NCBI GenBank assembly: GCA_017410605.1
Contig: JAFQQN010000014.1
Location: forward strand, 1-54,836
Origin: Clostridia bacterium
GTDB taxonomy: Bacteria; Bacillota; Clostridia; Oscillospirales; Acutalibacteraceae
DNA: 54,836 nt
Direction: 5' to 3'
Shown here piece by piece: positions 33,721 through 43,070 of this stretch; position 1 is the first letter of the stretch; the number at the start of each line of letters is the position of its first letter. The position numbers were made by a program, and so were the translations under genes. The notes under the pieces are model-generated. The model was not told the origin of the DNA. It saw only the letters and a program-made list of their open reading frames with translations, and did not search any database.

Positions 33721-34875
33721 ATGAATACATTCAAAAAACTCGCAGCAGTGTTAATGGCTGTTGCAATGATGGTAACCTGTTTTGCAGGTTGCGGTAAAAC
33801 AAACTATACCGCCAACAACACAGAATATGTTATCGGTGTTTCCGGCCCCCTTACCGGCGGCGCAGCAGTTTACGGTGTTGCTGTTCAAAACTCAGCACAA
33901 ATTGCTGTTGATGAAATCAACGCCGCAGGTGGTCTTGATGGTGTGAATTTCAAGCTTGTTGCTCTTGATGACACACACGATGCAACCAAGGTTGCTGCTA
34001 ACTATGCTTCACTTCTTGAAAGCGGTATGCAGGTTTCTCTTGGTACTGTTACCACCGGCCCCGGCCTTGAGTTCACAAACCTTTCTGTAGAAGACAACGT
34101 TTTCTTCCTTACCCCCTCCGCTTCCGGTGATGACATTCCTGCTAACCCCAACGGTTTCCAGATGTGCTTTGCTGACGGTAACCAGGGTAAAGTAGCTGCT
34201 GAATACGTTAACGGTCTTGGCTTCGATAAGATTGGTGTTTTCTACAAATCTGATGACGCTTACTCCAACGGTATCTACAAGCAGTTCAAGGGTGCTCTTA
34301 ACTCTTCTATTCAGGTTGTTGAAACTGTATTTACCGGTGAAGCTTCTGACTTTACCACCCAGATTAACACCCTTAAGGATTGCAAATTCATCTTTATGCC
34401 TATCTACTATCAGCCTGCTTCTATATTTATGACCCAGGCAAAAGATACCATTGCTAAAGATGCAGTTTATTATGGTTGCGACGGTTTTGACGGCCTTGCC
34501 GGTCAGCTTGACCTTTCTACCATTCCCCAAGAAGTTTCTATGCTTTCTCACTTCGATTCTAACGCAACCGAAGGTGCCGCTGCTGAATTTATAAGCAAGT
34601 ATACTGCTAAGCACGGTGCAGATACCCTTAACCAGTTTGGTGCTTCTGCTTACGACTGCGTTTATGCAATCTTCGAAGCTATGAAGGCCGCTAAAGCTGC
34701 AGGTAAAGACATTAATGTAACAATGACTGCTTCTGACCTTTGCGAAATTCTTAAAGAGCAGTTTACAGGTGATTTCAAATTCTCCGGCAATACCGGTAAG
34801 GATATTACCTGGGAGGACAACGGCTATGTTTCTAAGGGCGCTGTAAAATACGTTCTCAAACAGGCTGATAAATAA
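33721..34875 (+). CDS. livK: Branched-chain amino-acid binding lipoprotein
   Basis: The start is set at the ATG at 33721 (AGAGGT nine bases before), giving 384 aa; the frame runs 13 codons further up without a ribosome site. A lipoprotein signal (LAAVLMAVAMMVTCFAGC) is followed by a type I periplasmic-binding fold: VIGVSGPLTGGAAVYGVAVQNSAQIAVDEINAAGG. It delivers Leu, Ile or Val to LivHM. Strong codon bias (many CTT/GGC/GCT) suggests very high expression. It is the first gene of livKHMGF. Confidence 0.95.
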   Translation: MNTFKKLAAVLMAVAMMVTCFAGCGKTNYTANNTEYVIGVSGPLTGGAAVYGVAVQNSAQIAVDEINAAGGLDGVNFKLVALDDTHDATKVAANYASLLESGMQVSLGTVTTGPGLEFTNLSVEDNVFFLTPSASGDDIPANPNGFQMCFADGNQGKVAAEYVNGLGFDKIGVFYKSDDAYSNGIYKQFKGALNSSIQVVETVFTGEASDFTTQINTLKDCKFIFMPIYYQPASIFMTQAKDTIAKDAVYYGCDGFDGLAGQLDLSTIPQEVSMLSHFDSNATEGAAAEFISKYTAKHGADTLNQFGASAYDCVYAIFEAMKAAKAAGKDINVTMTASDLCEILKEQFTGDFKFSGNTGKDITWEDNGYVSKGAVKYVLKQADK

Positions 34876-34902
34876 TTTTCTGATTTAAGATATTAAATGA
34901 GG

Positions 34903-34933
34903 TTTGCCGGTGTGGTTTTTCTGCTCCGGCAAA
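34903..34933 (+). other. livK-livH intercistronic hairpin
   Basis: TTTGCCGG / CCGGCAAA pair around a 15-base loop with no T run after. Such hairpins after binding-protein genes usually protect the upstream mRNA and give more binding protein than permease. Confidence 0.55.
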
Positions 34934-34957
34934 TTCTCATAGTTTTAGGATGTTTTT

Positions 34958-35830
34958 ATGGAATTTATTGAAACCTTGATAAGCGGTTTGAGTATAGGCA
35001 GCACCTATGCTATGATAGCTTTAGGCTATACAATGGTTTATGGTATTGCAAAAATGCTCAACTTTGCTCACGGCGACGTTATTATGGTCGGCGGATATAT
35101 GATATTTTTAACCATGACCGCTTTGGGAAACCCCGTTGTTGGTTTGGTTGCAGCAATTATTTTCTGTACCCTTTTGGGCATTACAATTGAAAAGGTAGCC
35201 TATAAGCCGCTTCGCGGTGCTTCTCCCTTGGCGGTTCTTATTACCGCTATTGGTATGAGCTATCTTCTTCAATCTATGGCGCAAATGATTTTTGGCTCTG
35301 CGCCCAAAATGGTTATAGTTGCCGATTTCGGAAATTTGAAGCTAGGCAGTCTTAGTGTGCCCGTCTACACCCTTATTACCCTCGGTTGCTCTGTAGTAAT
35401 AATGGTTATTCTAAGCCTTTTTGTTAAATATACAAAGGTAGGCCGCGCTATGATAGCTGTGTCTGAGGACAGGGGAGCCGCTCAGCTTATGGGTATAAAC
35501 GTTAACGGAATTATAACCATAACCTTTGCCATTGGCTCGGCTCTTGCTGCTTTTGCCGGCTTTTTTATGTTAATGAAGTCACCCTCTCTTTCAAATACGT
35601 TGGGTGCTATGCCCGGTATAAAAGCCTTTACCGCTGCCGTTATCGGTGGAATAGGTTCTATTCCCGGAGCTATGGTGGGTGGTATTCTTATGGGTGTTGT
35701 TGAAGCATTTTCTCTTCACGTTCCGGCCGTTGCCCCCTACACCGACGCTATTGAGTTTATTATTCTTATTGTAATACTCCTTGTTAAACCTACAGGTATA
35801 CTCGGCAAGGTAAGAAGGGAGAAGGTATAA
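34958..35830 (+). CDS. livH: Branched-chain amino-acid permease LivH
   Basis: This 290-aa polytopic permease has about eight helices. Signatures are SGLSIGSTYAMIALGYTMVYGIAKMLNFAHGD at the N terminus and the EAA-like loop SEDRGAAQLMGIN near residue 169. It forms the channel with LivM. Its stop overlaps the livM start. Confidence 0.96.
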   Translation: MEFIETLISGLSIGSTYAMIALGYTMVYGIAKMLNFAHGDVIMVGGYMIFLTMTALGNPVVGLVAAIIFCTLLGITIEKVAYKPLRGASPLAVLITAIGMSYLLQSMAQMIFGSAPKMVIVADFGNLKLGSLSVPVYTLITLGCSVVIMVILSLFVKYTKVGRAMIAVSEDRGAAQLMGINVNGIITITFAIGSALAAFAGFFMLMKSPSLSNTLGAMPGIKAFTAAVIGGIGSIPGAMVGGILMGVVEAFSLHVPAVAPYTDAIEFIILIVILLVKPTGILGKVRREKV

Positions 35831-36963
35831 TGGCTAAACTTGGCAAAATTAAGTGGAAACACTATATAAACTATATTGCAATAGCTATTGTTACCATTGT
35901 TTTCGGTGCAATGTCTTTTGCAAATTTACTTCCCTCCTCTACCGTATATCTTCTTGAGAAAATTGCAATATCAATTATTCTTGCCGTTTCGCTCAGTATG
36001 GTGGTAGGCTTTTTAGGAGAGCTTTCTCTGGGCCATGCAGGTTTTATGTGTGTTGGCGCATATTTAGGTGGTAAGGTTTCCTGTCTGCTTGAACCTGTGT
36101 TCGGTAATGGCCTTATTACTCTTATAATTTCTATTTTAGTCGGAGGTCTTATTGCCGCCGCTTGCGGAATAATTATAGGTTTGCCTGCGCTTCGCCTTAA
36201 AGGTGACTACCTTGCAATTGTTACCTTGGCCTTCGGTGAAATAGTTCGTTCTATTTTTATGAACTCCGGGGAAGAAAGTTTTGGCGGTTCGTTAGGACTT
36301 TCTACCCCACGTTATGACAAAAGCGTTCTTTTCATTTTTGCTTTTGTTTTAGTGCTTGGCTGTCTTGCCGTTGTTCAAAATCTTATTCGCTCTAAGCACG
36401 GCAGAGCCATAACCTCTATTCGCGATAACGAAATTGCAGCCCACGCTACCGGAATTAACGTTACAAAATATAAGCTTAGCGTGTTCACTATTTCTTCTCT
36501 CTTTGCCGGTATTGCCGGTGTACTTTACAGTTTCAGCAACTTCAGAGTACAAAGCACCAACTTTGACTATAACTATTCAATAGAAATTCTTGTTATGGTT
36601 GTTCTTGGCGGTATGGGAAGCATTAACGGTTCTATTGTTGCCGCCACCCTTATAACCTACCTCGATACCACTTTACAAACTGTGCTTACCGGTAACCTTG
36701 CTGTCTTGCAAGACCTCTTCTATGCACTTATTCTTATAATTCTTGTTGTTTATAATAATGCACCTGCCCTAAGTGCTTTCAGAGCTACCCATAATTTAAG
36801 TGTGTTCTTTGAAAAACTCAGAAAGCACGACCCCGCTCACCGTAGAGATGATGAAGCCAAGTGGGACAGAGTTCCTACTAAGATTGAAATGAACGAGATT
36901 CTGTCGGTTGATATTCAATCAACATCTTCTACTGTTGACCCCGACAAAAAGGAGGGTAAATAA
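35830..36963 (+). CDS. livM: Branched-chain amino-acid permease LivM
   Basis: This 377-aa polytopic permease has AISIILAVSLSMVVGFLGELSLGHAGFM and the loop IRDNEIAAHATGIN near residue 200. It carries an unusual hydrophilic C-terminal tail of about 60 residues (from LRKHDPAHRRDDEAKW) beyond the last helix. It overlaps livH by one base and ends directly before livG. Confidence 0.95.
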   Translation: MAKLGKIKWKHYINYIAIAIVTIVFGAMSFANLLPSSTVYLLEKIAISIILAVSLSMVVGFLGELSLGHAGFMCVGAYLGGKVSCLLEPVFGNGLITLIISILVGGLIAAACGIIIGLPALRLKGDYLAIVTLAFGEIVRSIFMNSGEESFGGSLGLSTPRYDKSVLFIFAFVLVLGCLAVVQNLIRSKHGRAITSIRDNEIAAHATGINVTKYKLSVFTISSLFAGIAGVLYSFSNFRVQSTNFDYNYSIEILVMVVLGGMGSINGSIVAATLITYLDTTLQTVLTGNLAVLQDLFYALILIILVVYNNAPALSAFRATHNLSVFFEKLRKHDPAHRRDDEAKWDRVPTKIEMNEILSVDIQSTSSTVDPDKKEGK

Positions 36964-37734
36964 ATGTCAGAGATTATCCTCAAAACAGAAAATTTAGGCA
37001 TTACCTTTGGTGGACTTAAAGCCGTTTCGGATGTTAACATTGAAATAAGAAAGAAACAGCTTTACGGCCTTGTTGGTCCCAACGGCGCAGGTAAAACCAC
37101 CATTTTTAATATGCTTACAGGTGTTTACCGCCCCACTACAGGAAGGTTTTTCCTCGACGGCGAAGACCTGACCGGAAAGGGTCAGGAGGTTATTAATCAC
37201 AAAGGCATTGCACGAACCTTTCAGAACATTCGTCTTTTTAACAATATGACGGTTATTCATAATGTTATGGTAGGTCTTCACAACCAAAGTGAATATAAAT
37301 GCAGTTTTCTTGAAACCATTCTGCGTTTACCAAGGTACTTTAAAACCGAAAAAGCAATGCGCCAAAAGGCCAAAGAGCTTCTTAGAATATTTGGCCTTGA
37401 GGAGGAAAGAAACAATCTTGCCTGTAATCTTCCTTACGGTAAGCAAAGAAAGCTTGAAATTGCCCGTGCCCTTGCTACCAATCCTAAGCTTCTTCTTTTA
37501 GACGAGCCGGCTGCCGGTATGAACCCCAATGAAACAGCCGACCTTGTTGAAACTATAAAGTTTATTCGTGATAACTTCGATATGACCATTCTTCTTATTG
37601 AGCACGATATGAAATTTGTTGCCGGTCTTTGCGATGAAATTACTGTTTTAAACTTCGGTACTGTTTTAGCGCAGGGCGACACCAAAACCGCCTTAAACGA
37701 CCCAGCGGTTGTTAAGGCCTACATCGGAGGTTGA
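36964..37734 (+). CDS. livG: LivG ATP-binding subunit
   Basis: This 256-aa ABC ATPase has Walker A GPNGAGKTTIFN, the LivG-type LTGKGQEVINHKGIARTFQNIRLF, a divergent signature LPYGKQRKLEIARAL, Walker B LLLLDEPAAGM and switch His in IEHDMKF. Pairs with LivF. AGGAGGG-type site before the ATG; the stop overlaps the livF ribosome site. Confidence 0.96.
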   Translation: MSEIILKTENLGITFGGLKAVSDVNIEIRKKQLYGLVGPNGAGKTTIFNMLTGVYRPTTGRFFLDGEDLTGKGQEVINHKGIARTFQNIRLFNNMTVIHNVMVGLHNQSEYKCSFLETILRLPRYFKTEKAMRQKAKELLRIFGLEEERNNLACNLPYGKQRKLEIARALATNPKLLLLDEPAAGMNPNETADLVETIKFIRDNFDMTILLIEHDMKFVAGLCDEITVLNFGTVLAQGDTKTALNDPAVVKAYIGG

Positions 37735-37739
37735 TAAAA

Positions 37740-38450
37740 ATGGCATTACTTGAAGTAAAAGATCTTGAGGTATATTACGGTGTTATTTGCGCACTTAAAG
37801 GCATAAGCTTTGAGGTTAATGAAGGCGAAATTGTTACACTTATAGGTGCTAACGGTGCTGGAAAAACCACTACAATGCAGAGCGTTGTAGGTCTAATTCC
37901 CTCAAAAGCCGGAAGCGTAACCTTCGAGGGTAAAGATATTACCAAAACCCCTTGTCACAAAATTGTTCACTTAGGTATGACACAAGTTCCTGAAGGAAGG
38001 CGAGTATTCCAAGAACTTTCGGTTTATGAAAATCTTCTTATGGGTGCTTATTCGGTTAAGAATAGCAGTAGTTTTAAAGAGGACTTGGAACGTATTTATA
38101 CTCAGTTTCCCCGCCTTGCAGAAAGAAAAAACCAAATTGCCGGAACCCTTTCGGGCGGCGAACAGCAGATGCTCGCAATGGGCAGAGCATTAATGAGCCA
38201 CCCAAAGCTTTTAATGTTAGACGAGCCCTCTATGGGTCTTTCCCCTCTGCTTGTTGACCAGGTTTTTGATATTATTAAGTCTATAAACAAAGATGGAACC
38301 ACCGTTTTGCTTGTAGAACAAAATGCAGGTAAATCTCTTGCAATTTCTGACCGAGCTTATGTTCTTGAAAACGGCAAAATTGTCCTTTCGGGAACAGGCG
38401 AAGAGCTTATGGCAAGTGAAGATGTTAAAAAAGCCTATTTAGGGGGCTAA
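37740..38450 (+). CDS. livF: LivF ATP-binding subunit
   Basis: The start is the ATG at 37740 (GGAGG nine bases before); an in-frame TTG lies three codons earlier. This 236-aa ABC ATPase has Walker A GANGAGKTTTMQ, PEGRRVFQELSVYENL, signature LSGGEQQMLAMGRAL and Walker B LLMLDEPSMGL. Last gene of the livKHMGF operon, closed by a terminator eight bases after the stop. Confidence 0.97.
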   Translation: MALLEVKDLEVYYGVICALKGISFEVNEGEIVTLIGANGAGKTTTMQSVVGLIPSKAGSVTFEGKDITKTPCHKIVHLGMTQVPEGRRVFQELSVYENLLMGAYSVKNSSSFKEDLERIYTQFPRLAERKNQIAGTLSGGEQQMLAMGRALMSHPKLLMLDEPSMGLSPLLVDQVFDIIKSINKDGTTVLLVEQNAGKSLAISDRAYVLENGKIVLSGTGEELMASEDVKKAYLGG

Positions 38451-38456
38451 CCTATT

Positions 38457-38488
38457 TCGACCGCTTACAATGTAGGCGGTCTTTTTTT
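38457..38488 (+). terminator. liv operon terminator
   Basis: GACCGC / GCGGTC with an AT-rich loop is followed by TTTTTTT. Confidence 0.85.
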
Positions 38489-38602
38489 ACTTGTTTTTGT
38501 AATTTTCACACCGCTTAATCATGCTATTTTTGTTGATTTAAATTATAGATAAAAAATATTGTTAAAATATTGTCAAAACTCAAGTTTTTTTGAAGTTTAC
38601 TA

Positions 38603-38631
38603 TTTACTTTTTAAGTCTTTCGTGTTAAAAT
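38603..38631 (+). promoter_or_regulatory. Probable nifJ promoter
   Basis: TTTACT and an extended -10 (TG-T-TAAAAT) are spaced 17 bp apart. The start point near 38638 gives a 130-nt leader. Confidence 0.55.
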
Positions 38632-38639
38632 ACTAGATA

Positions 38640-38757
38640 GGAATGTTTATGGTGGGCAAGGTGTGTCCATCGTAACACTTCTTTGTTAATTTTAAAGGCG
38701 TACGCCTAAAGTGTACAAGCCTATTTGACAGGGCGAAACCTGTCACACTATTTTAAG
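38640..38757 (+). ncRNA. Folded 5' leader of the PFOR gene
   Basis: Three local structures are visible: AAGGTGT/AACACTT (38658-38680), a perfect 12-bp palindrome AGGCGTACGCCT (38696-38707), and AGTGT ... ACACT closing a GACAGG-GCGAAA-CCTGTC hairpin (38710-38749). No T run follows, so it is not a terminator. No known riboswitch consensus is recognised. It could simply stabilise the abundant PFOR mRNA. Confidence 0.4.
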
Positions 38758-38770
38758 GAGGATTTTATCC

Positions 38771-41700
38771 ATGGCAAGAAAAATGAAAACGATGGATGGT
38801 AACAACGCTGCAGCTCACGTTTCCTATGCGTTTACTGAAGTTGCCGGTATTTACCCCATCACCCCTTCCAGCCCTATGGCCGACTATGTTGACCAGTGGT
38901 CTGCACAGGGTCTTAAAAACATTTTCGACACTACCGTAAACGTTGTCGAAATGCAGTCCGAAGCAGGTGCTTCCGGTACCGTTCACGGCTCTTTGGCCGC
39001 AGGTGCCCTTACCACCACCTACACAGCTTCTCAGGGTCTGCTTCTTATGATTCCTAATATGTATAAAATCGCCGGTGAGCTTCTCCCCTGCGTGTTCCAC
39101 GTATCTGCTCGTTGCGTTGCTTCTCACGCTCTTAACATTTTCGGCGACCATTCTGACGTTTACGCTTGTCGTCAGACCGGTTTTGCTATGTTAGCAGAAA
39201 CCAATACTCAAGAGGTTATGGACCTTGGCGCCGTTGCTCACCTTGCTTCTATTAAGAGCCGTGTTCCTTTCCTTAACTTCTTTGACGGCTTCCGCACCTC
39301 TCACGAGTTGCAGAAAATTGAGGTTTGGGACTATGCCGACCTTAAAGAAATGTGCGATATGGATGCTGTTGATGCATTCCGCAAGCGCGCTCTTAACCCT
39401 GAGCACCCCGTAATGCGTGGTTCTCACGAAAACGGTGATATTTTCTTCCAACACCGTGAAGCATGTAACGAATATTACAACGCTGTTCCCGGCATTGTTG
39501 AAGAATATATGGATAAGGTTAATGCTAAGCTTGGCACAGATTATAAGCTCTTCAACTACTATGGCGCACCCGACGCAGAGCACGTTATTGTTGCTATGGG
39601 TTCTGTTTGCGACGTTGCTGAAGAGGTTATTGACTTCCTCACCGCTCAAGGCGAAAAGGTTGGTCTTGTTAAGGTTAGACTTTACCGTCCTTTCTCTGCC
39701 GAAAAGCTTGTTGAGGCTATTCCTGCTACTGCAAAGAGAATTGCTGTTCTTGACAGAACTAAAGAGCCCGGCGCTCTTGGCGAGCCCCTTTACTTAGACG
39801 TTGTTGCCGCTCTTGCCGCAACCGGCAGACAGATTGATGTTATTGGCGGCCGTTACGGTCTTGGCTCTAAGGATACTCCTCCTTCAAGCATCTTCGCCGT
39901 TTATGACGAACTTAAGAAGGATGCTCCCAAGCGTCAGTTCACCGTTGGTATTACCGATGACGTTACCAACCTTTCTCTTGAAGAGAAACCCGCTCCCAAC
40001 ACCGCTGCAGAAGGCACCATCGAGTGCAAATTCTGGGGTCTTGGCGGCGACGGTACCGTTGGTGCTAATAAAGACTCTATTAAGATTATCGGTGACCACA
40101 CCGACAAATACGTTCAGGCATACTTCCAGTACGACTCTAAGAAGACCGGCGGTATCACCATTTCTCACCTTCGTTTCGGTGATAAGCCTATTAAGAGCCC
40201 CTACTACATTAATAAGGCCGACTTCGTTGCTTGTCACAATCCCTCTTATGTAACTAAGGGTTATAAGATGGTTAACGACGTTAAGCCCGGCGGAACCTTC
40301 CTTATTAACTGCCAGTGGACTGCTGAAGAGCTTGACCACCATATGCCTGCAGAAGCTAAGAGATATATCGCTAATAACGATATTCAGCTTTACACAGTTA
40401 ACGCTATTGACCTTGCCGCAGAAATCGGCCTTGGTAAGCGTACCAACACCGTTTTACAGTCTGCTTTCTTTGCTCTTTCTAAGGTTCTTCCCGCAGAAGA
40501 CGCTATTGCCTATATGAAGGAAAAAGCCCAGAAGTTTATGAAGAAGGGTAAAGAAATCGTTGAGATGAACGAAAAGGCTATTGATGCCGGTGCAACTGCA
40601 TTCGTTAAGATTGACGTACCTGCCGCTTGGAAAGATGCTAAAGACGAGGCTACTGCCGTTGTAGAAAACGGTCCTGCAAAGCTTGTTAAGATGGTTAACA
40701 ACATTATGAACCCCGTTGGCAAGATGGACGGCGATTCTCTTCCCGTTTCTGCCTTTATGGACCATGCCGATGGTACCTTCGAGCAGGGCGCTTCTGCTTA
40801 CGAGAAGCGCGGCGTTGCTGTTATGGTTCCCGAGTGGAACAACGAAACCTGTATTGGTTGTAACAAGTGCGCATTCGTTTGTCCTCATGCTACAATCCGT
40901 CCGTTTGCTTTAAGCGCTGATGAAAAAGCATCTGCTCCTGCAAACACCAAGATTGCAGTTAAAGAAAAGGGCGTTACCAACAAGGGTTATTCTTACACAT
41001 TAGCAGTATCTCCTATGGATTGTATGGGTTGCGGCGTATGTATCGGCGTTTGTCCTACCAATTCTCTTAAGATGGTTGCTAAAGAAACTCAGCTTGCTGA
41101 GCAAGATGTATTTAACTACTGCGTAGAAAACGTAACCGAAAAGGCTGACACTACCGCTGTTCTTAACGTTATCAGCAGTCAGTTCAAAAAGCCTCTCCTT
41201 GAGTTCTCCGGCTCCTGCGCTGGTTGTGCTGAAACCTCTTATGCACGTCTTGTAACTCAGCTCTTTGGTGACAGAATGTACATCTCTAACGCTACCGGTT
41301 GTTCTTCTATCTGGGGCGGTCCTGCTGCTACATCTCCTTACACCACTAATGAAAAGGGTCACGGTCCTGCTTGGGCTAACTCCCTCTTCGAAGATAACGC
41401 TGAGCACGGTCTTGGTATGTATCTTGGTCAGAAGGCTATTCGTGAGCGCCTTATTGCTCAGGTTAAGGATATGGCCGCTTCTGATAAGGCAAGTGCCGAA
41501 TTTAAGGCTGCTGCCGACACTTATCTTGCAACTCTTAACGACGGCGAAGCAAACACTGCTGCTACCGAAGCTCTTGTTGTAGAGCTTGAAAAAGCCGCTG
41601 CTGCAGGTTGCCCCACCGCTCCTGCTGTTCTTGCTGATAAAGAGTTCCTTTCCAAGAAATCTGTTTGGATTCTTGGTGGTGACGGTTGGGCATACGACAT

Positions 41701-42325
41701 TGGCTTCGGCGGTGTTGACCACGTTCTTGCTTCCGGTAACAATGTAAACATTATGGTATTCGATACCGAGGTTTACTCTAACACCGGTGGTCAGGCTTCT
41801 AAGGCTTCTCAGATTGGTCAGGTTGCTCAGTTTGCTGCTGCCGGTAAGGCAATTGCAAAGAAGAGCCTTGCAGAAATTGCAATGTCTTATGGCTATATCT
41901 ATGTTGCTCAGATCGCTATGGGTGCTGATATGAACCAGACCCTTAAGGCAATTAAAGAAGCTGAAGCTTATGACGGTCCTTCTCTTGTTATCTGCTACGC
42001 TCCTTGCGAAATGCATAGCATTAAGGGCGGTATGGTTAACTGCCAGAAAGAAATGAAGAAGGCTGTAGACTGCGGTTACTGGAATATGTTCCGCTTCAAC
42101 CCTGCTCTTAAGGAAGAGGGCAAGAATCCTCTTACTCTTGATAGCAAACCTGCCACCGCAGATTATAAAGAGTTTATTCTTGGCGAAGCTCGTTATGCTT
42201 CTCTTACCCGCTCCTTCCCCGAAAGAGCAGAAGAACTCTTCGACAAGGCTGCTGAAAATGCTAAGGCACAGAGAGCACACCTTGAAAGATTGGTTGACCT
42301 TTACGCTCCTGCTGAGGATAAATAA
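38771..42325 (+). CDS. nifJ: Pyruvate:ferredoxin (flavodoxin) oxidoreductase
   Basis: This 1184-aa single-chain PFOR converts pyruvate and CoA to acetyl-CoA, CO2 and reduced ferredoxin, the core of anaerobic energy metabolism. Order seen: pyrimidine-binding domain (GIYPITPSSPMADYVDQW), transketolase-like and gamma domains, two 4Fe-4S motifs (CIGCNKCAFVCP near 694 and CMGCGVCIGVCP near 751), a proximal cluster Cys region (SGSCAGCAETSY) and the TPP domain (GGDGWAYDIGFGG near 970; VYSNTGGQASKAS). Very strong codon bias indicates very high expression. AGGAGG precedes the ATG. Monocistronic. Confidence 0.98.
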   Translation: MARKMKTMDGNNAAAHVSYAFTEVAGIYPITPSSPMADYVDQWSAQGLKNIFDTTVNVVEMQSEAGASGTVHGSLAAGALTTTYTASQGLLLMIPNMYKIAGELLPCVFHVSARCVASHALNIFGDHSDVYACRQTGFAMLAETNTQEVMDLGAVAHLASIKSRVPFLNFFDGFRTSHELQKIEVWDYADLKEMCDMDAVDAFRKRALNPEHPVMRGSHENGDIFFQHREACNEYYNAVPGIVEEYMDKVNAKLGTDYKLFNYYGAPDAEHVIVAMGSVCDVAEEVIDFLTAQGEKVGLVKVRLYRPFSAEKLVEAIPATAKRIAVLDRTKEPGALGEPLYLDVVAALAATGRQIDVIGGRYGLGSKDTPPSSIFAVYDELKKDAPKRQFTVGITDDVTNLSLEEKPAPNTAAEGTIECKFWGLGGDGTVGANKDSIKIIGDHTDKYVQAYFQYDSKKTGGITISHLRFGDKPIKSPYYINKADFVACHNPSYVTKGYKMVNDVKPGGTFLINCQWTAEELDHHMPAEAKRYIANNDIQLYTVNAIDLAAEIGLGKRTNTVLQSAFFALSKVLPAEDAIAYMKEKAQKFMKKGKEIVEMNEKAIDAGATAFVKIDVPAAWKDAKDEATAVVENGPAKLVKMVNNIMNPVGKMDGDSLPVSAFMDHADGTFEQGASAYEKRGVAVMVPEWNNETCIGCNKCAFVCPHATIRPFALSADEKASAPANTKIAVKEKGVTNKGYSYTLAVSPMDCMGCGVCIGVCPTNSLKMVAKETQLAEQDVFNYCVENVTEKADTTAVLNVISSQFKKPLLEFSGSCAGCAETSYARLVTQLFGDRMYISNATGCSSIWGGPAATSPYTTNEKGHGPAWANSLFEDNAEHGLGMYLGQKAIRERLIAQVKDMAASDKASAEFKAAADTYLATLNDGEANTAATEALVVELEKAAAAGCPTAPAVLADKEFLSKKSVWILGGDGWAYDIGFGGVDHVLASGNNVNIMVFDTEVYSNTGGQASKASQIGQVAQFAAAGKAIAKKSLAEIAMSYGYIYVAQIAMGADMNQTLKAIKEAEAYDGPSLVICYAPCEMHSIKGGMVNCQKEMKKAVDCGYWNMFRFNPALKEEGKNPLTLDSKPATADYKEFILGEARYASLTRSFPERAEELFDKAAENAKAQRAHLERLVDLYAPAEDK

Positions 42326-42337
42326 TTCTATTAAGGC

Positions 42338-42374
42338 ATAAAAAAGAAACCGCTTCGGCGGTTTCTTTTTTTGC
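42338..42374. terminator. Bidirectional terminator, nifJ / trmO
   Basis: GAAACCGC-TTCG-GCGGTTTC is followed by TTTTTTT on the right and preceded by an A run on the left. The stable UUCG-type loop and dual tracts serve both convergent genes. Confidence 0.9.
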
Positions 42375-42380
42375 TTGTTA

Positions 42381-43070
42381 TTAAATTTTCACAACCTCTG
42401 TTACGGTTAAAACACCGTTAAATACTTTAAAGCTTATATCAAACCCGGCAAAGCTCATTTTATACACTCGTGTGTCTTCTTGGTAAGATGGCCTAGGGTC
42501 ATCAGCCAGACAATCTAAAAGCGCTTTTTGTTTTTCCTTTGGTATAAGGCTTAATAGCTCTTCAGTAAAATCCACCTCTAGGCTATAATTTTTAAAGCTG
42601 TCAGAATAACTTCCCTTGGCGTTTATCTTAGCATCTGCGTAAGGTATATAAGGCTTAATGTCATATATTGGGGTGTTGTCTAACAAATCTATCCCCGATA
42701 CATTCAAAACATAACCGTCTTTTTGTGTGTTCTCAATACTGTCTAGGGCCACAACCGAAAGCCCCAATGGGTTTGGTCTAAAGGGTGAACGACTGGCAAA
42801 AACACCAATTTTTTTATTGCCGCCCAAACGGGGAGGCCGAACTGTAGGTGACCATTCTTCTCTATGAGATTTTGAAAAATCAAAAATAAGCCATATATGT
42901 GAAAATTCTTCTAAGCCACGAAGAGCATCGGGATTGCGGTATTTAGTCTCAAAAACTATTCGTCCCTTTAAGGCCTCTACCCTGCCGCTTTGTCGGGGTA
43001 TTCCAAATTTTTCTTTAAAATCGGTTTCAATATGTGCTATGGGCTTTATCAAAAGTTCTTCGCTTTTCAT
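42381..43070 (-). CDS. trmO: TrmO, t6A37 methyltransferase
   Basis: This 229-aa protein has the TsaA/TrmO beta-barrel: PIAHIETDFKEKFGIPRQSG at the N terminus, then TVRPPRLGGNKKIGVFASRSPFRPNPLGLS, the SAM site signature. It N6-methylates t6A37 in tRNA-Thr using SAM, acting after TsaB/TsaE. The ATG overlaps the stop of the DUF4349 gene by four bases. C-terminal extension of about 80 residues is normal for bacterial forms. Confidence 0.93.
   Translation of the reverse strand: MKSEELLIKPIAHIETDFKEKFGIPRQSGRVEALKGRIVFETKYRNPDALRGLEEFSHIWLIFDFSKSHREEWSPTVRPPRLGGNKKIGVFASRSPFRPNPLGLSVVALDSIENTQKDGYVLNVSGIDLLDNTPIYDIKPYIPYADAKINAKGSYSDSFKNYSLEVDFTEELLSLIPKEKQKALLDCLADDPRPSYQEDTRVYKMSFAGFDISFKVFNGVLTVTEVVKI

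Noticed and set aside
38640..38757. Known riboswitch upstream of PFOR
   Set aside because: No TPP, SAM, FMN, cobalamin, glycine or fluoride core motifs recognised, so only a generic structured leader is claimed.
41000..42280. Long antisense open frame opposite PFOR (426 codons) and other long frames inside nifJ
   Set aside because: They arise from the strong codon bias of PFOR; no ribosome site, no recognisable domains, and the sense strand is a certain gene.
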